Assembly (NCBI GenBank): GCA_937995555.1
Contig: CALKJX010000061.1
Span: forward strand, 1 to 22,161
Direction: 5' to 3'
DNA from: an uncultured Elioraea sp.
GTDB lineage: Bacteria > Pseudomonadota > Alphaproteobacteria > Acetobacterales > Acetobacteraceae
Length of the DNA stretch: 22,161 nucleotides
Shown here: positions 16,403 to 22,161 of the stretch, in pieces
How the letters are laid out: each line of letters starts with the position of its first letter
How positions within the stretch are numbered: position 1 is the first letter of the stretch
The notes under the pieces: generated by a model
What the model was told of the DNA's origin: nothing
Databases searched by the model: none
Seen by the model: only the letters and a program-made list of their open reading frames with translations
Position numbers and translations under genes: made by a program

Positions 16403-17257
16403 TCACTGCCGGGCCTCGGCGACCCGCATGGTCTCGCCCACCGTGGCGCCTGCGAAGCGCTGCTTCGCCTGCTCGAGCCAGGTGGTGAATTCCGCCTCGG
16501 GCAGCGCGCGCACCACGATCGGCATGTAGGCGTGGTTGACGCCGCAGATCTGATTGCACTGCCCGTAATACACGCCCGGCCGGTCGGCACGGAACCAGGT
16601 CTCCATCGTGCGGCCGGGGATGTTGTACTTCTGGATACCGAGGGCGGGGACGAAGAAGCTGTGGATCACGTCCCGGCTGGTGACCAGAACCCGCACGTTC
16701 TTGCCCGCAGGCACGACCATCTCGTTGTCGACGTCGAGCAGCCGCCGCTTGCCCTGCGCCACCGCCTCATCCTCGGGGATCATGTAACTCTCGAACTTGA
16801 GCCCATCGGCGTCGAGGTACTCGTACTCCCAGGCCCACTGGAAGGCGGTGACCTTCACCGTCAGGTCGGGCTCCTCGGTGCGGTCCATGAAATAGAGCAG
16901 CCGGAACGACGGCACCGCGATCACCACCAGGATCAGCACCGGGATCACGGTCCAGACGACTTCGAGCAGGGTGTTGTGGCTGGTGCGCGACGGGTTCGGG
17001 TTGCGGTCGGCCTTGAAGCGCCAGCAGACATAGGCGAGCAGGCTGAGCACGAACAGCGTGATCAGCGTGATGATCACCAGGATCAGGTCGTGCAGCGACG
17101 ATACCCGCTCCTTCACCGGGCTTGCCGAGTCCTGCATGCCAAGGCCCCAGGGCACCGGCATGCCGAGATCGGTCGAGGCCGCATGGGCGCCACTTGCGAC
17201 GGCCAGTGCCGCGACCCCCGCCAGACCCAAGCCGATGACCCGACCGGACACGCGCAT
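16403..17257 (-). CDS. ctaC: cytochrome c oxidase subunit II
   Basis: A 284-residue subunit that accepts electrons from cytochrome c at the binuclear CuA centre. Residues 1-26 form a signal peptide (GLGLAGVAALAVASGAHA), followed by two transmembrane helices near 57-78 and 99-120 and a periplasmic cupredoxin domain. CuA ligands are His199, Cys234, Cys238, His242 and Met245. The aromatic electron-entry region is QWAWEYEY near residue 140. The usual CSEICG motif reads CNQICG, so Gln236 replaces the glutamate that supplies both a backbone CuA contact and a side-chain Mg ligand. I chose the ATG at 17255-17257 because it gives a clean signal peptide and has a GGGGTGA ribosome-site-like stretch. Upstream in-frame starts (for example 17293) would spoil the leader peptide. 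It is the first gene of the oxidase cluster. Confidence 0.95.
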   Translation of the reverse strand: MRVSGRVIGLGLAGVAALAVASGAHAASTDLGMPVPWGLGMQDSASPVKERVSSLHDLILVIITLITLFVLSLLAYVCWRFKADRNPNPSRTSHNTLLEVVWTVIPVLILVVIAVPSFRLLYFMDRTEEPDLTVKVTAFQWAWEYEYLDADGLKFESYMIPEDEAVAQGKRRLLDVDNEMVVPAGKNVRVLVTSRDVIHSFFVPALGIQKYNIPGRTMETWFRADRPGVYYGQCNQICGVNHAYMPIVVRALPEAEFTTWLEQAKQRFAGATVGETMRVAEARQ

Positions 17258-17414
17258 TCGATCACCCCGTTCCGACACGTACCGCAAGCCCATACCGGCC
17301 GGTCTCCGCCCGCCCGACCGCCCGTTGTGCGGCGCCGCATCTCTCGCGCGTCCGGCGCGCCCGGTCAAGCACGTGGACGCCTGCCAAACGATCGGTCCGC
17401 CCGATGGCCGCGCC

Positions 17415-18437
17415 TCACTCGCCCTTGACGCGGGCGCGCCGGCTGCGGCTGAAGGGGACCCAGCCGCGCCACGCCGTCGCCAGGGCCTCCGCCGGGCGCC
17501 GCTCGGCGGTCTTGATCAGGCTGAGCATGATCGAGCCCCCAATGATCCCCGCCGTGACCATCAGCGCATACTCGACGGGCACCGCCTTGCCGTCCGCCAC
17601 ATAGTTCGCGAGCATCTTGGCGCCGACGATCATCAGCACGATCGACAGCCCGTATTTGAGGTAGTGGAAGCGGTGGATGATGCCGGCGAGCGCGAAATAC
17701 ATCGCGCGAAGGCCGAGGATCGCGAACACGTTCGCGGTGTAGACGATGAACGGGTCGGTGGTGATCGCGAAGATCGCAGGGATCGAGTCGAGGGCGAAGA
17801 CGAGGTCCGTCAGCTCGATCAGCACCAGCACCAGCGCGAGCGGCGTGAGGAACAGCCGGCCGTCGCGGCGGACATGGAAGTGGTCGCCCTCGTAGGTCTC
17901 GGTCACGCGATAGCGTGCCTTGACCCAGGTCAGCACGCGGTTGGTCTCGAGGTCGGGCTCCTGGTCGACTGCGCGCAGCATCTTCCAGCCCGACCAGATC
18001 AGGAACAGCCCGAAGCCGATCATGATCCACTGGAACTCCCGGATCAGCGCGGTCCCGACGAGGATCAGCGAGCCCCGCATCGCCAGCGCCCCGAGGATGC
18101 CCCAGAACAGCACCCGGTGCTGGTACTGCGCCGGCACCTGGAAGTGGCTGAAGATCAGGACGAAGACGAAGATGTTGTCGACCGAGAGCGACCACTCGAT
18201 CAGGTAGCCGGTGAGGAACTCGAACCCCTTCTTGCTGCGCATCTCGGGCGTATCGCCGTAGAAGGCGAACACCCCGGCACAGAACAGCATCGCCAGCAGG
18301 ACGAAGAGGCCGGACCGGAGCAGCGCCTCCTTCACCGGAATCGCCCGGTCCCGCTTCGTCAGCAGGCCGAGGTCCAGCACGAGAAGCAGCAGGATGGCCG
18401 CGTTGAACGCGACCCAGAACCACCACGGCGCCGACAT
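17415..18437 (-). CDS. TerC/Alx-family integral membrane protein
   Basis: A 340-residue polytopic membrane protein of the TerC family, whose better-studied members (Alx, MntX and TerC types) take part in manganese export or metal homeostasis, or in metalation of secreted proteins. Family motifs are MSAPWWFWVAFNAAILLLLV at the N-terminus, EWSLSVDNIFVFVLIFSHFQ, LIELTDLVFALDSIPAIFAI with the conserved membrane acids, and LRAMYFALAGIIHRFHYLKYGL. I chose the ATG at 18435-18437 because a GGAGG ribosome site lies 5 bases upstream and the protein then begins with the usual WFW segment. An ATG at 18506 would add an atypical hydrophilic tail. The upstream leader is unusual and could sequester this ribosome site. 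It lies 157 bases upstream of ctaC on the same strand and probably forms a separate unit. Confidence 0.92.
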   Translation of the reverse strand: MSAPWWFWVAFNAAILLLLVLDLGLLTKRDRAIPVKEALLRSGLFVLLAMLFCAGVFAFYGDTPEMRSKKGFEFLTGYLIEWSLSVDNIFVFVLIFSHFQVPAQYQHRVLFWGILGALAMRGSLILVGTALIREFQWIMIGFGLFLIWSGWKMLRAVDQEPDLETNRVLTWVKARYRVTETYEGDHFHVRRDGRLFLTPLALVLVLIELTDLVFALDSIPAIFAITTDPFIVYTANVFAILGLRAMYFALAGIIHRFHYLKYGLSIVLMIVGAKMLANYVADGKAVPVEYALMVTAGIIGGSIMLSLIKTAERRPAEALATAWRGWVPFSRSRRARVKGE

Positions 18438-18575
18438 CCGGACCTCCACCGCGCACCCGGACGACGGCGCGAAGGCCGCCCGATGGATGTTGAGAAGGTC
18501 CGACATCGCGGTCGCCGGGACGCGGCCTCGGGTGCAGGGCCGCGCCGGACCCTCCCGCCAGAGGGGCCCGGACCG
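18438..18575 (-). promoter_or_regulatory. candidate structured 5' leader RNA of the TerC gene
   Basis: Between the proposed promoter and the TerC ATG lie about 138 bases. From the 5' end there are two adjacent stem-loops. The first spans 18545-18571, with CCGGGCCC pairing GGGTCCGG through one G-U. The second spans 18521-18544, with perfect 7-bp arms CGCGGCC and GGCCGCG around a 10-base loop. Nearer the gene, the mRNA segment TCGGACCTTC (18503 to 18494) can pair with GGAGGTCCGG (18447 to 18438), which contains the ribosome site, giving ten pairs including two wobbles. TerC-family genes elsewhere are controlled by the yybP-ykoY manganese riboswitch, but I do not see that consensus here. The structure is my own reading and has not been folded computationally. 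Confidence 0.4.
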
Positions 18576-18581
18576 GAGCGC

Positions 18582-18610
18582 GAGATAGGACAGCGCGTGC
18601 ATCGTTGCAA
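18582..18610 (-). promoter_or_regulatory. possible sigma-70 promoter for the TerC gene
   Basis: On the minus strand TTGCAA (18610-18605) and TATCTC (18587-18582) are separated by exactly 17 bases, giving a possible -35/-10 pair. Matches to the consensus are 4 of 6 and 3 of 6. Transcription would start near 18575, directly before the two stem-loops. It is weak by itself; support comes from its position in the divergent 253-base gap. Confidence 0.3.
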
Positions 18611-18690
18611 TGGTGTCGTCTGGACTCGGTGGGCCGGACAGGATCGACTGCGGCGGACAGGCGCGGCTCGACCGCGGTGGAGGGGCAGGC

Positions 18691-19521
18691 ATGACAACGG
18701 TGGAATGGGCGCGGATGACCGCGCCGGAACTGAACGATCTGGCCGCGCGCGATGCGCTGGTGATCCTGCCGGTGGCGAGTCTGGAGCAGCACGGCCCGCA
18801 TCTGCCGACCAGTGTCGATACCGCGCTCGCCAGTGAGGTCAGCCTGCGCGCGGCAAGGCTACTGGCCAGGCGGGGGGAGCCCGCCGTGGTGCTGCCCTGC
18901 CAGTGGATGGGCATGAGCGAGCATCATTTCCCGTTCGGCGGCACGATCAGCCTCGACTACGCCACCTTCCAGGCGGTGCTGCGCGGGATCGCGCGCAGCC
19001 TGAAGGTGTGCGGCTTCCGCCGGCTGTTCGTGGTGAACGGCCATGGCGGCAACACCGAGCCGCTCGCGGTCGCCCTGCGCGAGTTGGCCGTCGAGCTGGA
19101 GATGCCGATCGCCGGCGCGACCTACTGGATCGTGGCCGCCGAAGCGGTCGGCGCGATCCTGGAGCGGCAGAAGAACATCCAGCACGCCTGCGAGGGCGAG
19201 ACCGCGATGATGATGGTCGTGGCCCCCGACCTGGTACGGCGCGAGCACATCGAGGCCGCCGCCGCCGGGGCGATGGCGCCGGGCGAGATCGCCGGCGTGT
19301 CGTCGAGCGATGGGTTGGGCATCCAGCGCTTCCGCAGCTTCGAGGAGCGCGCCCCGGGCACGGGGGTGCGCGGCGATCCGCGCGCCGCGACGCCGCAGAA
19401 GGGCGAGGCGCTGCTGCAGACGGCGGCGGCGAATCTCGCCGCGGCGATGGCGACTCCGGCGCTCTGGTCCGCGCCCGACCCCGTCTGGTCTCCGCGCCGG
19501 CCCTTCGCCCCGCGGCGCTGA
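18691..19521 (+). CDS. creatininase-family amidohydrolase
   Basis: A 276-residue metal-dependent amidohydrolase of the creatininase superfamily, which includes creatinine amidohydrolase, MftE peptidase and the FAPy deformylase ArfB. Likely metal ligands are Glu32, His34 and Asp43 (LEQHGPHLPTSVDT), His118 (NGHGGN) and Glu168 or Glu170 (HACEGETAMMM). The HHFPFGGTISLD block around residue 78 is also typical. The length matches the family. I chose the ATG at 18691 because GGAGG sits at 18679-18683, 7 bases away; an upstream start at 18610 would add a tail without family features. It diverges from the TerC gene and ends 6 bases before the converging pseudogene. No mycofactocin or creatine genes are nearby, so the substrate is open. 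Confidence 0.88.
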   Translation: MTTVEWARMTAPELNDLAARDALVILPVASLEQHGPHLPTSVDTALASEVSLRAARLLARRGEPAVVLPCQWMGMSEHHFPFGGTISLDYATFQAVLRGIARSLKVCGFRRLFVVNGHGGNTEPLAVALRELAVELEMPIAGATYWIVAAEAVGAILERQKNIQHACEGETAMMMVVAPDLVRREHIEAAAAGAMAPGEIAGVSSSDGLGIQRFRSFEERAPGTGVRGDPRAATPQKGEALLQTAAANLAAAMATPALWSAPDPVWSPRRPFAPRR

Positions 19522-19527
19522 GCGGGC

Positions 19528-19883
19528 TCAGAAGCGCCGCTGGAGCACCACGCCGGGCCCGGCCTCCAGCAGCCGTTGGCCGATGCCGCGCTGCGGCCCG
19601 CCGGTCGGGCCGTCGAGCGGCGCATCCGCCGGCCTTCTGCCGAGGAAGCCCGGGGTCAGCGTCGTGTGTGGCGCGACCTCGACCGCGGGGGCGGGCGCTG
19701 CCGGACGCTCGCCGCCGGCGATCGACGGCGGCGTCGGGGTTGCCGCGTTCCGGGCGGGGCGTGCGGCGAAGGGCAGTTCGTAGACCAGGATCCCCCGCCC
19801 CGTGCGAGCGGTGGTGCGACCTGGGCCGACGCAGGAGCGGCCAGGGCGGCGAGCGCGATGGCGAGCGGCGTCACGCGCCTCAT
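19528..19883 (-). pseudogene. small exported protein gene broken by a frameshift
   Basis: The 5' part encodes a clear signal peptide (MRRVTPLAIALAALAAPASA, cleaved before QVAPPLARG). The frame then runs into meaningless sequence, while a second frame continues with ILVYELPFAARPARNAA and a Pro/Ala/Gly-rich tail, ending QRLLEAGPGVVLQRRF at 19528. The switch lies in the G-rich run at about 19789-19800, where one base is missing. Repaired, the product would have about 118 residues and be secreted to the periplasm. I do not recognise the family. The ATG overlaps the stop of the ruined Nudix gene by 4 nt, a trace of an old operon. A sequencing indel in the G-run is the main alternative to true decay. 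Confidence 0.55.
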
Positions 19884-20227
19884 GCCGGTCCCGGATTGCC
19901 GCGCGCGGGCCAGGACAGCGCGTCCCGGCTGTCACGCCAGTGGGTGAGCGCCCAGTGTACGGAGCGGAAAGCGATGTCGTCCCACGGGATGGCATCCCAG
20001 GCGAAGAGGGCGACCTCGCTCGATTCGTCGTTCGGGCGATCGCCGCCGGGTCGAGCAGCCGGGCGCGGAAGGTCACCTGGATCTGGCCGATCCGCGCGAT
20101 CGAGTAGACGCCGAGGATGCCTTCGAGCGCCGGGGTCGGAAGCCGCAGTCCGGGCAGTCAGACGCGGGCGCGCGTCGCCGGCGGGGATGGCGCGGACGCG
20201 CGGGCCGGTGAGGGTTGGATCGGTCAC
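19880..20227 (-). pseudogene. Nudix hydrolase remnant lacking its Nudix box
   Basis: Parts of a zinc-ribbon Nudix hydrolase are spread over three frames in order. VTDPTLTGPRVRAIPAGDAR comes from a GTG at 20225-20227. The zinc-ribbon half CPDCGF follows in a second frame. LEGILGVYSIARIGQIQVTF and RARLLDPAA lie in a third. The first frame then returns with ESSEVALFAWDAIPWDDIAF and RSVHWALTHWRD to a stop at 19880. In intact relatives the ribbon is followed by NPK, a beta-strand and the catalytic GX5EX7REUXEEXGU box. Here CGFRP jumps straight to the segment after the box, so roughly 60 residues are gone. At least two further single-base shifts are needed. The gene must be inactive. It overlaps the next pseudogene by 4 nt. 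Confidence 0.7.
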
Positions 20228-20324
20228 GCACCAGCATCTCGCGCGCCATTGCGGCACGCCAGCGGCGGACACGACGACGCACGATCAGACCCGCGCGAGC
20301 GGGCCTGCCGTCAGTGCGGAGGCG

Positions 20325-20558
20325 TCAGATGGTGAGGTTCAGCAGCGACCCGCGCGGCAGCGGTCCGGCCGGCGGTTCGGCCGGCAGGATCGGCTGCGCG
20401 GGCTTGGGCGGTGCGGCCAGGATGTTGCGGTTGACCCCGCCGAACACCTGGTTGCCACCGACCGCGCGGCTGTCGCGCACCTGCAGCGCGGCCGAGGCCG
20501 ACTGCGAGAACGCCGCGAGGGAGGAGAGCGAGACCATGCGCAGGGTTCTGACACGCAT
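20325..20558 (-). CDS. small exported proline-rich protein, unknown function
   Basis: A 77-residue reading frame with strong G/C third positions, which supports real coding. The N-terminus (MRVRTLRMVSLSSLAAFSQSASA) looks like a signal peptide with a cleavage site after ASA. The remaining 54 residues include VGGNQVFGGVNRNI followed by a Pro/Ala-rich stretch, and the end is PRGSLLNLTI. No known domain is recognised. The promoter and CtrA-like box directly abut the ATG at 20556-20558, so the mRNA may be leaderless, which would explain the absence of a ribosome site. A second in-frame ATG at 20537 is possible but would shorten the basic region of the signal peptide. It lies 92 bases downstream of the beta-barrel gene. 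Confidence 0.55.
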   Translation of the reverse strand: MRVRTLRMVSLSSLAAFSQSASAALQVRDSRAVGGNQVFGGVNRNILAAPPKPAQPILPAEPPAGPLPRGSLLNLTI

Positions 20559-20562
20559 GCGG

Positions 20563-20594
20563 TTAATAATGCGTTAACGCCGATCGTTTCACAA
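20563..20594 (-). promoter_or_regulatory. sigma-70-like promoter overlapped by a CtrA-type box
   Basis: On the minus strand TTGTGA (20594-20589) and CATTAT (20571-20566) are 17 bases apart, each matching the consensus at 4 of 6 positions. The predicted start of transcription falls at or next to the ATG at 20558. The -10 element is embedded in TTAA-N7-TTAAC at 20563-20578, the full CtrA consensus, which reads the same way on both strands. This is one of the few A/T-rich spots in the window. Binding over the -10 would be expected to repress or to gate the promoter. Confidence 0.5.
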
Positions 20595-20650
20595 TCCACG
20601 CGTGTGTATGTGGGTGCTCCTGCCCCGTCGTCGGACGCCGGCAACCCGGC

Positions 20651-21403
20651 TCAGAAGCGCCAGGTCAGGCCGACGAGCGGCCCGCTCATGTCGACCTTCA
20701 GGCGCTTGCCGCCTCGGCGATAATCGACCGAGGAGTGGCGATAGCCTGCCGACACGAAGAACGCGTCCGAGAGCTGGTAGTTGATCGTCCCCACGGCCTG
20801 CCAGGTGAAGCGCGAGCCCGCGCCGAAGCCGCCGAGATCACCATGGCCGATGATCGACCAGCCCGGCGCAAGATCGATCCGTAGGCGTGCGCCGACGATC
20901 GGATCGAGCCATGACTCGGTCGTTGTCACCGACCGCGTGAGCTGGAGCAGTCGGGCCTCGACCTCGGCGCGCTGCCACCAGGCGCGTGCACCGGCGACGA
21001 GGTCGAGCGCGACGCCCGGCCGGTCGATCACCGTGTAGCCGGCGGCAAGCATCACCTGGGTCTGGCGGGTGCGCAGCTTGCCCGAGAGATCGACGCCCGG
21101 CACGAGGGTGCGGCGGGCACGCTCGGTGATCTGCGCCCACGAGGCGTCGGCCAGCAGCACGAAGCGCCCCTGCCGCGCACTGCCGGTCAGGAACACGGCG
21201 CCGTCGAGGCTCCCCAGGATGTCGCTGAAGGACTTGTCGACGTGCACCGTCGGCAGGTTGCGCTCCGGCTTCACCTGCGACTCCATGCCCAACATCCAGA
21301 GATAGGGCGTGAGCTGGAACCGCCAGGGTTCGTGCTGCTGCGCCACGGCAGGCGTGACGGCGAACGCCGCGACCAGCGCGGCTGCCCCGATCCTTGCGGG
21401 CAT
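20651..21403 (-). CDS. outer-membrane beta-barrel protein, function unknown
   Basis: A 250-residue protein with a signal peptide (MPARIGAAALVAAFAVTPAVA, cleaved before QQHEPW). Amphipathic strand-like segments alternate after it, starting WRFQLTPYLWMLGM, and the chain ends LVGLTWRF with a terminal phenylalanine, the usual signal for BAM-mediated insertion. Strand pairs such as GVALDLVAGARAWWQRAEVE and DAFFVSAGYRHSSVDYRRGG fit an 8- to 12-stranded barrel. Proteins of this style are often annotated only as outer-membrane beta-barrel proteins. The ATG (21401-21403) shares one base with the stop of the upstream amidohydrolase (TGATG), so the two are translationally coupled. A link in function is possible but not demonstrated. 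Confidence 0.75.
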   Translation of the reverse strand: MPARIGAAALVAAFAVTPAVAQQHEPWRFQLTPYLWMLGMESQVKPERNLPTVHVDKSFSDILGSLDGAVFLTGSARQGRFVLLADASWAQITERARRTLVPGVDLSGKLRTRQTQVMLAAGYTVIDRPGVALDLVAGARAWWQRAEVEARLLQLTRSVTTTESWLDPIVGARLRIDLAPGWSIIGHGDLGGFGAGSRFTWQAVGTINYQLSDAFFVSAGYRHSSVDYRRGGKRLKVDMSGPLVGLTWRF

Positions 21404-22161
21404 CAGAGCGTGTCCTTGTGGATGCGGCCGTTCTTCATGATCAGCTTCAGGTTCGCCGCCGGATCGGTCAGGAAGTCGAGGCTGCGGGCGGGATCGCCCT
21501 CGGCGACCAGGATGTCGGCATAGGCGCCGGGCGCGATCACGCCGAGATCGTGCGGGTACGGGCTCCGCGCCCCCGAGAGCTTCACGAGCTCGCCCGCATT
21601 GCCGGTCGCGGTGCGCAACACCTCGAGCGGATCGTAGAACCGTGTCAGCTTCGCAAGATGCCGGGCATGGTTCGGCAGGCTGCGCGGCGAGAACAGGATA
21701 TCGCTGCCCCACGCGGTCTTGACGCGGAAGCGTTGCGCGAACTCGTAGGCGCGCTCGGTCCCCCGTGACACCTCGAGCTGCTTGGCACGGCTGCCGGGAT
21801 CCTCCCGGACATTGGCATCCTCGTCGGCGAGGAAGGGTTGGAGGCTCCACCAGATGCCCTCGTCGGCCATCATGCGCACCGTCTCCTCGTCGGCGAGCTG
21901 GCCGTGCTCGATCGACCTCACCCCGGCGCGGATGGCGCGCTGGATGCCGGGCGGCGTGTAGACATGGGTCATCACGTAGGTGCCCCAGTCCGCCGCGGCT
22001 GTCACCCCGGCCCGCAGCTCGGCCTCGGTGTACTGGATGCTGTCGAGCGGGTCGTAGGGCGACGCGACGCCGCCACCCGCCATCAGCTTGATCTGTGACG
22101 CGCCGAGCATGAGCTGTTCGCGCACCCGGCGCAGCACCTCCGCCTCGCCGTCGGCGATCAT
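21403..22161 (-). CDS. amidohydrolase family protein, C-terminal part (partial)
   Basis: The last 252 codons of a TIM-barrel amidohydrolase, cut by the right edge of the window; the Met at the edge need not be the true start. Counting from it, the likely carboxylated metal-bridging lysine is Lys25 in QIKLMAGGG. The next ligands are His66 (THVY) and His86 (IEHG), and the catalytic aspartate is Asp154 (WGSDIL). The chain finishes with the small beta-sandwich domain (GVIAPGAYADILVAEGDPA). The HxH of the first strand lies outside the window. These motifs place it with the prolidase/imidazolonepropionase-like amidohydrolases, many of which are secreted. It is coupled by a TGATG overlap to the beta-barrel gene. 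Confidence 0.88.
   Translation of the reverse strand: MIADGEAEVLRRVREQLMLGASQIKLMAGGGVASPYDPLDSIQYTEAELRAGVTAAADWGTYVMTHVYTPPGIQRAIRAGVRSIEHGQLADEETVRMMADEGIWWSLQPFLADEDANVREDPGSRAKQLEVSRGTERAYEFAQRFRVKTAWGSDILFSPRSLPNHARHLAKLTRFYDPLEVLRTATGNAGELVKLSGARSPYPHDLGVIAPGAYADILVAEGDPARSLDFLTDPAANLKLIMKNGRIHKDTL

Noticed and set aside
14625..16529. A 634-codon plus-strand open frame opposite ctaD.
   Set aside because: The composition (His, Glu, Asp, Arg repeats) mirrors the reverse complement of membrane-protein codons. There is no domain and ctaD is certain.
17338..17368. TTGACC at 17363-17368 (minus strand) as the -35 of a ctaC promoter.
   Set aside because: The -35 is good, but no -10 with more than two or three matches lies at 16-19 bases spacing, so it is not supported.
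18438..18506. TerC protein starting at the in-frame ATG at 18506.
   Set aside because: It would add a hydrophilic 23-residue tail before the usual WFW start, whereas the ATG at 18437 has a strong GGAGG. A short upstream translated stretch cannot be excluded.
18438..18575. yybP-ykoY manganese riboswitch upstream of the TerC gene.
   Set aside because: The conserved GGGGAGUAG-type segment and its partner are not visible. I therefore report only a candidate leader of unknown class.
17058..18836. A 592-codon plus-strand open frame opposite ctaC and the TerC gene.
   Set aside because: Same antisense effect; no recognisable motif.
19539..19570. GCTGGAG/CTCCAGC inverted repeat near the convergent ends of the creatininase gene and the small pseudogene, considered as a bidirectional terminator.
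   Set aside because: It lies inside former coding sequence, has a long 18-base loop and no T-runs.
18903..20723. A 606-codon plus-strand open frame spanning the creatininase gene and the second decay island.
   Set aside because: It is out of frame with the creatininase gene and shows only Arg/Ala/Gly-rich sequence. It crosses several clear features on the other strand.

Overview
The window is very GC-rich DNA whose genuine genes use almost only G or C at third codon positions. It carries a full aa3-type cytochrome c oxidase cluster in the usual alphaproteobacterial order, a CtrA-like box and tightly overlapping genes. This points to an alphaproteobacterium, most likely of the Rhodospirillales/Acetobacterales. 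That placement is inference from gene content and protein style, not from a search.

Layout. (1) Bases 1-2161, plus strand: the tail of an acyl-CoA dehydrogenase overlapping an NDP-forming acyl-CoA ligase, probably an acyl-CoA catabolic pair. (2) 2277-3677, plus: a lone polyprenyl-phosphate sugar transferase of the exopolysaccharide-initiating type. (3) 3678-7695, minus: thrC, an M16 peptidase and a PmbA/TldE protein, joined by 4-nt overlaps. (4) About 7763-9340: a gene graveyard holding an NCS2 purine permease reduced to its two ends and, on the opposite strand, a frameshifted SAM-dependent methyltransferase. (5) 9365-17257, minus: ctaC, ctaD, ctaB, a CoxF-like small protein, ctaG, ctaE, a DUF983 protein, SURF1 and an M32 carboxypeptidase. 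This encodes the core subunits of the terminal oxidase plus heme A and copper assembly factors. Several GC-rich hairpins sit near its gene starts. (6) 17415-18437, minus: a TerC-family membrane protein behind a leader that looks structured, diverging from a creatininase-family hydrolase (18691-19521, plus). (7) 19528-20227, minus: a second graveyard, with a Nudix hydrolase that has lost its catalytic box and a frameshifted small exported protein. (8) 20325-22161, minus: a 77-residue exported protein with a probable leaderless promoter overlapping a CtrA-like box, then an outer-membrane beta-barrel protein and an amidohydrolase that runs off the right edge.

Points of most interest. Both acidic ligands of the non-redox Mg site at the subunit I/II interface of the oxidase are replaced by amides (Asp to Asn in CtaD, Glu to Gln in CtaC), while the other catalytic residues look intact. 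The terC leader contains two back-to-back stem-loops and a segment complementary to the terC ribosome binding site, so it is a candidate regulatory RNA. Two pseudogenes decayed in the same way, with ends kept, middle lost and frames shifted. I did not find a CRISPR array, phage, insertion sequence, defence system or RNA gene. No complete new multi-gene system is evident.
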